From NCBI GenBank assembly GCA_964623515.1, contig CAZURV010000002.1, positions 62,001 through 126,000 of the forward strand: a DNA stretch of 64,000 bases, given 5' to 3'. Made by a program: the position numbers and the translations under genes. This document shows positions 25,513 through 33,203 of the stretch, piece by piece. Under the pieces are notes generated by a model that saw only the letters and a program-made list of their open reading frames with translations, did not search any database and had not been told where the DNA came from. Position 1 is the stretch's first letter; each line of letters opens with the position of its first letter. The DNA comes from RUG714 sp964623515. GTDB taxonomy: Bacteria; Bacillota; Clostridia; Oscillospirales; Acutalibacteraceae.

Positions 25513-27278
25513 TCTGCGCTCACCTCCTCTGCCGAAAGCTGGGAAAGTGCGATTTCTTTATATGCGCGGCAAGTTTTGAGCAGTTCGCGATGCGTTCCCA
25601 TGCCGGCGATTCTGCCTTCCTCAAGAACGATGATTCTGTCTGCGTCCATAACCGTGCTGATACGCTGGGCAACAATGATGATATTTGAGGCTGAAATATA
25701 TTTTTTTAAAGCCTTGCGAAGTTCCGCATCCGTTTTAAAATCAAGTGCTGAAAAGCTATCGTCAAAAATAAGAAATTCCGCTTCCTTTATTAAAGCCCTT
25801 GCGATTGAAATTCTCTGCTTCTGTCCTCCTGAAAGATTCGTCCCGCTCTGGGATACAACGGAGTCAAGCTGATTCGGCATCATACGCACAAAATCTCCTG
25901 CCTGCGCCGTTTCAAGTGCCTTCCACATCTCGTCGCATGACGCGTCCGGTTTTCCGTAACGCAGATTGTCCGCAATCGTGCCGGAAAACAGAAAAGCTTT
26001 CTGCGGTATATAAGCGATTTTATCACGAAGTGTATTCTGTTCAATATCCTTTATGTTTACACCGTTTATTAAAATTTCTCCGGCGTTTACATCAAAAAAC
26101 CTCGGTATAAGATTAACCAGCGTGGATTTTCCCGCCCCTGTTGAGCCTATAATCGCTGTTGTTTCCCCTACAAACGATTCAAACGTTATCTTTTGCAGAA
26201 CAGGTTCTTCTGCATCCGGATAGCAAAATTTAACATCTTTAAATTCAAGATGCCCTCGCTCTCGGGAAATTTCGTTTTTGCTTACCGGATTGCTGCTCTC
26301 CTTAACGCTGATTTCCTCATCAAGTACATCATTAATTCTCTTTGCAGAAACAACGCCGCGCGGTATCATAACGACCATAGCCGCCGCCATTCCCACGCCT
26401 GCAAGCATAAGCACAAGGAAAATCATAAAAAGCTGAAGATTATAAACTCCTTCGGTAAGCTGCTGTGCCTGCGTTACCGCATTCATTGTATTCAGTTCGT
26501 TTGTTCCGATTATCATAATCACAGTGAGCGTTGCATATAAAAGGAGATAGGCAACGGGAATGATAACCGCAAAAATTCTGTTTATTTTCAGCGCAATATT
26601 GGTCAATTGCAGATTGGATTCGTTAAAGCGTTCATCTTCCGAACGGCTTCTGTTAAATGCTCTGATAACGCGTATGCCGGTAAGTTTTTCCCGCACGATA
26701 CGGTTAATCGTGTCGATTTTTTCCTGTTGCTGCTTAAACATTTTGCTCGTAAATTTGAAAACGATAGCCGCTATAACTGCAATCACCGGTAACACAATAA
26801 AGATAATCGTTGCAAGCTTTGCGTTGTAAATAAAACTTAAAAAAGCACCTCCGATAAATAGAATCGGAGCGGGGATTAATATTTTTATGATAACGATAAT
26901 CAGTTCCTGCAGGTTCTGAATATCATTTGTTGTTCTTGTTATAAGGCTTGCCGTACCGAATTTTTCATATTCCTGCTGGCTCATCGCCGTTATTTTCACA
27001 AAACATTCCCTGCGCAGATTCGCCCCAAAATTCGCTGAGGTTCTACAGGCAAAATGATTTGCGGCTATACCAACCACCATTCCCGACAGCGCAACCAGAC
27101 ACATAACAGCTCCCATAAGCACAATATATCCCGAATTTCCTTTATCAACCCCGTCAATGAGTATGGTTGAAACAACCGTCGGCAACGCAAGCGTTATAAT
27201 ATTCTGAAGCGCAACAAGAATCATCGCGATTAGGGCGTTCCTTTTGCAGTGCTTTAATTTTTTAAACAGTTTAAGCAT
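25509..27278 (-). CDS. ABC exporter, fused permease-ATPase (subunit 1)
   Basis: 589 residues. Six membrane segments (starting NALIAMILVALQNIITLALP) and ATPase domain with Walker A GSTGAGKST, signature LSGGQKQRISIARAL and Walker B FLIFDDSFSALD. The usual catalytic Glu after Walker B is Asp (DDSFSALD) and the switch His is Gln (IVAQRIST), so this subunit probably carries the degenerate site of an asymmetric heterodimer. Start ATG 27278 (MLKLFKKLKH) has GCGAGG upstream; an ATG 33 bp earlier has none. Partner gene overlaps downstream. Confidence 0.92.
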   Translation of the reverse strand: MLKLFKKLKHCKRNALIAMILVALQNIITLALPTVVSTILIDGVDKGNSGYIVLMGAVMCLVALSGMVVGIAANHFACRTSANFGANLRRECFVKITAMSQQEYEKFGTASLITRTTNDIQNLQELIIVIIKILIPAPILFIGGAFLSFIYNAKLATIIFIVLPVIAVIAAIVFKFTSKMFKQQQEKIDTINRIVREKLTGIRVIRAFNRSRSEDERFNESNLQLTNIALKINRIFAVIIPVAYLLLYATLTVIMIIGTNELNTMNAVTQAQQLTEGVYNLQLFMIFLVLMLAGVGMAAAMVVMIPRGVVSAKRINDVLDEEISVKESSNPVSKNEISRERGHLEFKDVKFCYPDAEEPVLQKITFESFVGETTAIIGSTGAGKSTLVNLIPRFFDVNAGEILINGVNIKDIEQNTLRDKIAYIPQKAFLFSGTIADNLRYGKPDASCDEMWKALETAQAGDFVRMMPNQLDSVVSQSGTNLSGGQKQRISIARALIKEAEFLIFDDSFSALDFKTDAELRKALKKYISASNIIIVAQRISTVMDADRIIVLEEGRIAGMGTHRELLKTCRAYKEIALSQLSAEEVSAE

Positions 27279-27400
27279 ACTTTCCTCGCTGAATATTTTT
27301 AAGATATACATTTTATAATATCATATCTTGTAATATAAAACAAGTTCATAAAAAAGAATATCCGCATCGGAAAAGCCAATGCATACTGACTGACGATAAA

Positions 27401-27431
27401 ACTGCCCGCATCCTGACGGACTGCGGGCAGT
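27401..27431 (-). terminator. Intrinsic terminator of the symporter gene
   Basis: ACTGCCCGCA (27401-27410) and TGCGGGCAGT (27422-27431) form a perfect 10-bp stem. On the minus strand it is followed by TTTATCG. It lies 50 bp after the symporter stop. Confidence 0.8.
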
Positions 27432-27482
27432 TCGTTATTCTTAAGCATTCCCACGGCGGCAATCAGTGGTTGACGCTCCTTA

Positions 27483-29066
27483 TCAAACGCCTAATGATTC
27501 CGTAACGTCAACGGTTACTTTATCGCTATAGCAAGAGAACATTTCCTCTACATCTTCTTTCTTCATCTTCGGCGTAAAGAGACTTACCAGCGGAACCAGC
27601 ACAAGTCCGGCAAGCATAGCAAGCACACCCGCATTTATGGGCGAGCCGAAGAAATATGCCATAAACGGATTGGTGAAGGTAATTCCCGTCATCATAACAT
27701 AAAGTTCAAATGCCGTTATACCTACGCCGGAAACAAAGCTTACCCAAACAGCGCTCTTTGTAACTTTCTTCATAAAAAGTCCGTACATAAACGGTGCAAG
27801 GAAAGCGCCCGCAAGCGCTCCCCAACTTACACCCATAAGCTGCGCTATGAATGCAACGGTTGATTTAGCCTGAACGATTGCGATACCCGCTGAAACAACA
27901 ATAAAGAATGCAACGAACAAACGCAAGCTAAGCATTTTTTTCTTTTCATTCATTTTTGTAAAATGTCCGATAAAATCGAGCGTAATTGTTGAGCTTGAAG
28001 TTAAAACGAGCGATGATAAGGTGCTCATTGAGGCAGAAAGTACAAGAATCAAAACAACTGCAATCAATATCGGTGACAGCCCTGAAAGCATTTCGGGAAC
28101 GATACTGTCAAATCCGGCAACGGGATTTCCGGTTGCCTGGTCAACTTTATCGCCCGTAACAAAAAGTCTGCCGAACCCGCCGATAAAGTAACATCCGCCT
28201 GCAACGATGATTGCAAAAACAGTGGATATTACCGTTCCTTTTTTAACCGCTTTCTCATCTTTGATTGCATAGAATTTACCTACCATCTGCGGCAGTCCCC
28301 ACGTTCCGAGTGATGTGAGGATAACAACGCCGAGCAGCCACAGAGGATCAGGACCGAAAAAGGAAGCAAACGCACCGCTGAACGTTGATCCTGCTTTTGT
28401 TTCAACCGAAAGTTCCGATATCTTTGCAAAGCTTTCCACAAGTCCGCCATTAACATTCAGAACGGAAATAATTACCGCAACGATTCCGATAATCATGATG
28501 ATGCCCTGAATAAAATCGTTAATCGCCGTTGCCATATATCCGCCGAGTATAACATAAACTGCCGTCAGCACAGCCATTACGATGACACATACGGAATAAT
28601 CTATTTTCGGAAATGCCATGGAGAACAGCCTGGAAAGCCCGTTAAACAGCGAAGCGGTGTAAGGAATAAGGAATATAAACGTGATAACCGATGCCGCGAT
28701 TTTGAGCGGCTCGGATTTATACCGCAATGCAAAAAAATCCGGCATCGTTTTGGAATTGAGATGTTGCGTCATAATCCTTGTTCTCCTGCCCAGCACCGCC
28801 CATGCAAGCAATGAGCCGATAAACGCATTCCCAAGACCAACCCAGGTTGAAGCAACGCCGTACTTCCATCCGAACTGCCCCGCATAGCCCACAAAAATAA
28901 CTGCAGAAAAATACGAAGTTCCGAATGCAAACGCCGTAAGCCAAGGGCCAACCGCACGTCCGCCGAGCACAAAACCGTTGACGTCTGTTGAGTGCCTTTT
29001 GCTGTATATTCCAACGCCGATCATCACGCCGAAAAACAGCACAAGCAAAATGATTTTAACTGCCAT
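27483..29066 (-). CDS. Sodium:solute symporter (SSS family), possibly amino-acid transporter
   Basis: 527 residues with about 13 hydrophobic segments. N-terminus IILLVLFFGVMIGVGIYSKRHSTDVNGFVLGGR and the following GTSYFSAVIFVGYAG are typical of the PutP-like SSS family; the motif ASMSTLSSLVLTSSSTITLDF is the conserved Na+-site helix. The gene is preceded by a T-box-like leader whose specifier reads TAC, suggesting control by uncharged tRNA-Tyr and hence a role in tyrosine or aromatic amino acid uptake; this is inference. SD AAGGAG precedes the ATG. Confidence 0.88.
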   Translation of the reverse strand: MAVKIILLVLFFGVMIGVGIYSKRHSTDVNGFVLGGRAVGPWLTAFAFGTSYFSAVIFVGYAGQFGWKYGVASTWVGLGNAFIGSLLAWAVLGRRTRIMTQHLNSKTMPDFFALRYKSEPLKIAASVITFIFLIPYTASLFNGLSRLFSMAFPKIDYSVCVIVMAVLTAVYVILGGYMATAINDFIQGIIMIIGIVAVIISVLNVNGGLVESFAKISELSVETKAGSTFSGAFASFFGPDPLWLLGVVILTSLGTWGLPQMVGKFYAIKDEKAVKKGTVISTVFAIIVAGGCYFIGGFGRLFVTGDKVDQATGNPVAGFDSIVPEMLSGLSPILIAVVLILVLSASMSTLSSLVLTSSSTITLDFIGHFTKMNEKKKMLSLRLFVAFFIVVSAGIAIVQAKSTVAFIAQLMGVSWGALAGAFLAPFMYGLFMKKVTKSAVWVSFVSGVGITAFELYVMMTGITFTNPFMAYFFGSPINAGVLAMLAGLVLVPLVSLFTPKMKKEDVEEMFSCYSDKVTVDVTESLGV

Positions 29067-29192
29067 AATGATTCTCCTTAAAATTTATTAAACAAATTTT
29101 CCCCTATAAATTATAGCTTTCCAACACTGTAGCTTTGGCGGCTATTGCCCTGCATAGGATGAAACCCTCTTGGGTTCAAACGCTTATCCAAT

Positions 29193-29426
29193 AAAAAAAT
29201 TCGTCCTCACAGAGGACGAATCTGAATCCGCGATACTACATCAAATTATCACCGCAGGTGATCTTGAAAATACGTTAACGGACATTATCCGCCGCTGCCT
29301 GTTCATTTCTTTTCGATGCGGACCTCACAGCGTGTATTCGCAACACTTAATGCCTATGGCTCGCCCTGCCGCCGTTTCTCTTTGCGCCTTCACATTGTTA
29401 CTAATCTCCGCTCAATCGTTTCTCCC
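29193..29426 (-). promoter_or_regulatory. T-box leader upstream of the symporter, apparent Tyr specifier
   Basis: Minus-strand order matches a T-box: AGATTAGTA near the start of stem I (about 29402), AAAGAGA bulge, distal-loop segment CGGCGGCAGGGCGAGCC, specifier loop TTGCGAATACAC with TAC at 29336-29334, an ATCACC/GGTGAT hairpin, the T-box-like TAGTATCGCGG (29238-29228), and a perfect 10-bp terminator ATTCGTCCTC/GAGGACGAAT (29221-29199) with T7. The canonical tRNA-acceptor-binding UGGN reads UAGU here, so it may be diverged or decaying. GATG before the T-box can pair with CGTC of the terminator arm. An extra 100 bases with small hairpins separate the terminator from the gene. Confidence 0.75.
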
Positions 29427-29460
29427 TGTATTTCATTATATTTGAAACGCACTGCAGTTG

Positions 29461-29955
29461 TCAAGATTTATTTAAACCGAACATTGCCGCGCATATTGCC
29501 TTTCCCGTTTCTGTCTTGAAAATATCTTTATATGCCGCTTCCGCTGCCTGCGCCGGCAGATGTTCCTCATATAAATTTACAAGAAAGTCGGCTTCAACAA
29601 GTATCTGCAAATCAAGATCTTCTATGTTGTCGTAAGTATGATGATGCGCAATGAGAAAGCAAACTCTCTGGATTGTTTCTTCTGCAAATCCGAGAGATTG
29701 AAGTAACTTTTCAGCCTCGGCAGGCCCCTCTTGTTCCTGAAGTTTTCCGGAACAGCTTCCGTATTTCTCTTCGGCAGATTTGATTCCGATATCGTGTGTG
29801 AGCGCCGCCGCTTTGATGATAAGCATCGTTCTCTCATCCGTTCTTTCACGTTCCCCGATAAGGCGTGCAAAGGCGTAAACTTTTGTAAAATGCTGTATTC
29901 TTTTCGCGTCCGGCGAAAAATAATCAATCATTGCGCGGAACAAAGCGTTTATCAT
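29461..29955 (-). CDS. HD-domain metal-dependent phosphohydrolase
   Basis: 164 residues. HD signature: His22 (QHFTKVYAFA), THDIG (His-Asp), two further His in AHHHTYD, and a later Asp in LVEADFLVNL. Members hydrolyse nucleotides or phosphate esters; substrate unknown. The gene ends right at the start of the T-box transcription unit, so both are separate minus-strand units. Weak SD before the ATG. Confidence 0.82.
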   Translation of the reverse strand: MINALFRAMIDYFSPDAKRIQHFTKVYAFARLIGERERTDERTMLIIKAAALTHDIGIKSAEEKYGSCSGKLQEQEGPAEAEKLLQSLGFAEETIQRVCFLIAHHHTYDNIEDLDLQILVEADFLVNLYEEHLPAQAAEAAYKDIFKTETGKAICAAMFGLNKS

Positions 29956-30426
29956 AAAATCACCTGCTTTTTATATCTGCATTTTATCATAACTTTAAGC
30001 CGCTGTAAACCCAAACCATAATATGCTGCAGCAAAATACTTTTCAAGTTGATAACAGTAAAATAAACGCCCCGTCTGCTATTGTAGCATATTTTTGAACA
30101 GCTTCTTCCCTTTGCGTCAGCTATACGGCTTCGTTCGTGCCAAAACGGATGCAGGAATCTCAAGGGGAGGGGGAGGATGCTTTACCGTTTAAACAGAGAG
30201 CTTGTGATTGGAAAAGCAAAATATCGCAGAAATCCTGACATATTCTAAGCACTTTTTCGCAGTATCATCGCAAATATTTTTGTTTAAACCGATTTAACCC
30301 CGCCTGCCGTCAACTTAGGTGCATGCGCGTTGCCCGCAATATGGGCCGAAACGGCATCTGAAACCCATAACCGTTGAAACATGAAAAGCCGCAAAAAACA
30401 TCCCTTCTGCAAGGAATCTTTTTTAT
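29956..30426. other. 470-bp gene-free interval
   Basis: No convincing gene. A 23-codon frame at 30177-30248 follows a G-rich SD-like tract but looks accidental. No tRNA, riboswitch or repeat recognised. Confidence 0.4.
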
Positions 30427-30455
30427 TTGACAAATCCCTCTGCCAGGCATATAAT
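30427..30455 (+). promoter_or_regulatory. Strong sigma-A promoter of the hypothetical gene at 30495
   Basis: TTGACA (30427-30432), 17 bp, TATAAT (30450-30455): both hexamers match consensus exactly. Confidence 0.85.
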
Positions 30456-30494
30456 GAGCATACTATTAACCAAAAGCCAAAAAGGATTTTGCTT

Positions 30495-31007
30495 ATGAGA
30501 ATTTTAACATTAACGGGTTTTTTGAAAAGCGAACTTGTAAAAAGGAGCGTCTGCGGTTCACCGTCCGTACATAAAATAAAAAAAGAACTTTCCGTAAATC
30601 CCGGAATCAAACCGTACTTTATGCTTTATACCGCGCTGACTCTCACAGAAGATAGAGCAGAGTTTTTTTTCAGAAACGATATGGCGTTAAAGCAGGAGTA
30701 TATCAAAACATTCAAGGGCTTAAATATTGAAAAAAGTCTTTCTTTCGGTCTGCTCCCGAAAGAATACTGCGATATTTATAAAAAATTTGTCAGGAAAAAG
30801 GACCGCAGCTCCGAAACAGAAAAGAAGGGACGGATTTTGGAAAGAATAAAAATGTTTCAGATGGAAAAAAATATAACCAATTATAATATATATACTACTC
30901 TTAACCTCAATATGGGAAACACAAACGATTTCCTAAGCAACGGAAATCTTAATAAAATAAGCATAAAAAACGCCGAAAAAATTTTAAACTATGTAAAAAA
31001 CAAATAA
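30495..31007 (+). CDS. Hypothetical protein (170 aa), unknown family
   Basis: Not recognised. A basic, soluble protein, Lys/Asn-rich at the C-terminus, without membrane segments or signal peptide. Predicted helices around PGIKPYFMLYTALTL and GRILERIKMFQMEKNITNY; the last third (LSNGNLNKISIKNAEKILNYV) reads like a helix-turn-helix regulator of the Cro/XRE type but is not convincing. ATG 30495 is chosen because AAAGGA precedes it and a perfect promoter ends at 30455; an in-frame ATG at 30381 lies upstream of that promoter. It precedes the his regulator by about 75 bp. Confidence 0.7.
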   Translation: MRILTLTGFLKSELVKRSVCGSPSVHKIKKELSVNPGIKPYFMLYTALTLTEDRAEFFFRNDMALKQEYIKTFKGLNIEKSLSFGLLPKEYCDIYKKFVRKKDRSSETEKKGRILERIKMFQMEKNITNYNIYTTLNLNMGNTNDFLSNGNLNKISIKNAEKILNYVKNK

Positions 31008-31013
31008 CATAGG

Positions 31014-31042
31014 TTGACTTTAGCAGTTTAAAGTGGTAAAAT
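31014..31042 (+). promoter_or_regulatory. his operon promoter with embedded inverted-repeat operator
   Basis: TTGACT (31014-31019), 17 bp, TAAAAT (31037-31042) preceded by TGG. The spacer contains ACTTTA-N6-TAAAGT (31017-31034), a perfect inverted repeat overlapping the -35. It is placed so that a bound TrpR-family dimer would block RNA polymerase. Confidence 0.7.
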
Positions 31043-31083
31043 ACCGAAAACATCATGTAAAATCATAAAACGGAGATAGATAT

Positions 31084-31374
31084 ATGGGCACTTTATTTGA
31101 TTCGCATACCAAAAATCTTTTTAAAGCAATCCTGACGCTTAAAACGGTTGAAGAATGTGAAAAATTTTTCGGAGACGTATGCACTATTAAGGAAATTCAG
31201 GAAATATCTCAGCGCTATGAGGTAGCCCGGATGCTTGCGCAGGGAAAAGTTTATAACGAAATCGCAAAAGAAACCGGAGCAAGCACCGCAACAATCAGCC
31301 GGGTTAACAAATGCATCAATTATGGGGACGGCGGTTATAAAATCGCGCTTGAAAGAACAAAGGGCGGTAAGTAA
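31084..31374 (+). CDS. TrpR/YerC-family repressor, likely histidine operon regulator (HisR)
   Basis: 96 residues. All-helical TrpR-like fold: LKTVEECEKFFGDVCTIKEIQEISQRYEVARML followed by the HTH YNEIAKETGASTATISRVNKC. This YerC/YecD family is known to include regulators of his genes in Firmicutes. It lies 2 bp before hisZ and behind a promoter with an inverted repeat, so it is probably an autoregulated repressor with histidine as corepressor; the ligand is inferred. Confidence 0.85.
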   Translation: MGTLFDSHTKNLFKAILTLKTVEECEKFFGDVCTIKEIQEISQRYEVARMLAQGKVYNEIAKETGASTATISRVNKCINYGDGGYKIALERTKGGK

Positions 31375-31376
31375 AT

Positions 31377-32504
31377 ATGGAATTTAACAAAAATGTGTTG
31401 CGAAGCAACGAGAAAGCCGTATACGGTCTACGCTCCATTTACGAAAAATACGGATACTCATACTTCAAAATGAGCAAATTTGAAGAATACGATTTATATG
31501 TAAGAAACAAAGATTTTTTAATCAGCGACAGCGTGATTACATTTACCGATACGAACGGCCGCCTGATGGCGCTGAAGCCCGATGTAACGCTGTCCATCAT
31601 AAAGAATTCTTCCGATAAAAAAGGCGTTGCCGAAAAACTTTATTATAACGAAAACGTATACCGCGTTTCAGGAAGCTCGCATACATATAAGGAAATTATG
31701 CAGACCGGACTTGAATGTGTAGGCGATGTCGATATGTTCAGCATATGCGAGGTTATAACGCTTGCCGTTAAAAGCCTTGCCGAGCTTTCGGAGCATTATG
31801 TACTCGATGTTTCGCATATGGGAATTATCACAGGTCTTCTGGACGGGATTTGTATTTCTGAAGAAAACAAAGAAAAGATAATCCGATGCATAAGCGAAAA
31901 AAATGCACATGAAATTGAAAGAATCTGTGAAAGCGCCGATGTTCCCACAGAAGATATCTGCAGAATTTTAAGCCTTGTCAAGATTTACGGCCCCATGGGC
32001 GAAGCGCTGAAAAAAACGGAAAGCATATGTGTGAACGAAACAATGCAAAGGGCGCTCTGCGAGCTTAACGAACTGTATGAAGTTCTGGAATACGGCGGTA
32101 TGTCGGCGTGCGTAAATCTTGATTTTTCCGTTGCAAACGATATGAAATATTATAACGGAATTGTGTTTCAGGGCTTTATCAGCGGAGTTCCCGAAAGCAT
32201 CCTTTCGGGCGGACAATATGATAAGCTGATGAAAAGGATGGGCAAAAAATACGGCGCGGTCGGTTTTGCCGTTTACATTGATCTGCTCGAACGACTTGAT
32301 GAAGGGAACGACAGCGAAAAAGTCAATATTCTGCTTTTATACGACGATAAAACAGATATCAAAACTTTAACCTGCGAAGTCAAACGCCTGGCAGAAGGCG
32401 GAAAAACCATTTTGCTTCAGAAAGCAATCCCCGAAAATATAAAATACGACAGGCTTATGAGAATGACGGACAAAGGAGCGGCAGAAATTGAAAACAATTA
32501 TTAA
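31377..32504 (+). CDS. hisZ: ATP phosphoribosyltransferase regulatory subunit HisZ
   Basis: 375 residues. Histidyl-tRNA-synthetase paralogue that lost aminoacylation and activates short-form HisG. Class II synthetase core: SDSVITFTDTNGRLMALKPDVTLSI, LYYNENVYRVSG, and SGGQYDKLMKRMG near the C-terminus. No anticodon-binding domain is evident. Overlaps hisG by 17 bp, as expected for partners. Its presence fits the short HisG. Confidence 0.93.
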   Translation: MEFNKNVLRSNEKAVYGLRSIYEKYGYSYFKMSKFEEYDLYVRNKDFLISDSVITFTDTNGRLMALKPDVTLSIIKNSSDKKGVAEKLYYNENVYRVSGSSHTYKEIMQTGLECVGDVDMFSICEVITLAVKSLAELSEHYVLDVSHMGIITGLLDGICISEENKEKIIRCISEKNAHEIERICESADVPTEDICRILSLVKIYGPMGEALKKTESICVNETMQRALCELNELYEVLEYGGMSACVNLDFSVANDMKYYNGIVFQGFISGVPESILSGGQYDKLMKRMGKKYGAVGFAVYIDLLERLDEGNDSEKVNILLLYDDKTDIKTLTCEVKRLAEGGKTILLQKAIPENIKYDRLMRMTDKGAAEIENNY

Positions 32505-33132
32505 CATTGCCCTTCCGAAAGGACGGCTCGGAGAAAAGGTTTATTCTATGTTTGAGCGCGCAGGCTTTGCGTGTCCGTCCATCCGCGAAAAGCGGACAAG
32601 AAAGCTGATTTTTGAAAACAAAGAAACAGGCGTACGGTTCTTCTGGGTAAAACCGAGCGATGTTGCAATTTACGTAGAACACGGTGCGGCGGATATCGGC
32701 GTTGCGGGCAAAGACATTCTCCTTGAATATAAACCGGATATATTTGAACTGCTTGATTTGAATATGGGAAGATGCAGAATGTGCGTGGCAGGCAAAAAAG
32801 GATTCAGCATCGGAAAAGATAAAACGCTTGTTGTCGCAACAAAATTCCCAAACATCGCGGCGGAGTATTACAGTCTAAAAAGCCGAGATATCGAGATTAT
32901 AAAACTCAACGGTTCAATAGAGCTTGCGCCGATTCTCGGTCTTTCCGACGTTATCGTGGATATCGTGGAAACGGGAAAGACTCTGCTGGAAAACAATCTG
33001 GAACCGTTTGAAACCATAGTTGATATCAGCGCAAGATTGATTGCAAACAAATCAAGTTTTAAATTTAAAACCGCGCAAATAGAAAACCTGACCGCGGCGT
33101 TAAAGCAACAGGCAGAACAGGGAACAAAATAA
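32488..33132 (+). CDS. hisG: ATP phosphoribosyltransferase, short form
   Basis: 214 residues. Joins ATP and PRPP, the first and feedback-inhibited step of histidine synthesis. INIALPKGRLGEKV at the start and VVATKFPNIAAEYY, IKLNGSIELAPILGLSDVIVDIVETGKTL are diagnostic. It lacks the C-terminal regulatory ACT-like domain and needs HisZ. The start is TTG with an AAAGGAG nine bases upstream. A 71-bp spacer to hisD holds a CGATACG/CGTATCG inverted repeat. Confidence 0.95.
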   Translation: MKTIINIALPKGRLGEKVYSMFERAGFACPSIREKRTRKLIFENKETGVRFFWVKPSDVAIYVEHGAADIGVAGKDILLEYKPDIFELLDLNMGRCRMCVAGKKGFSIGKDKTLVVATKFPNIAAEYYSLKSRDIEIIKLNGSIELAPILGLSDVIVDIVETGKTLLENNLEPFETIVDISARLIANKSSFKFKTAQIENLTAALKQQAEQGTK

Positions 33133-33203
33133 GCAGAAAGGAACGATACGACTTAAAACCGGCTTCAATTCCTGTTTGAGCGTATGACGTATCGGCAACG
33201 AAA

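Noticed and set aside
29101..29190. Cyclic-di-GMP riboswitch (CAGGGCAA segment)
   Set aside because: The GAAA tetraloop-receptor and ACGCAAAG blocks are missing, so resemblance is limited to a few bases.
30177..30248. 23-codon ORF after a G-rich SD-like tract
   Set aside because: Too short, no promoter, no conserved feature and no gene downstream to regulate.
30381..30494. N-terminal extension of the hypothetical gene to an ATG at 30381
   Set aside because: The perfect promoter at 30427-30455 lies inside the extension and a good SD precedes ATG 30495.
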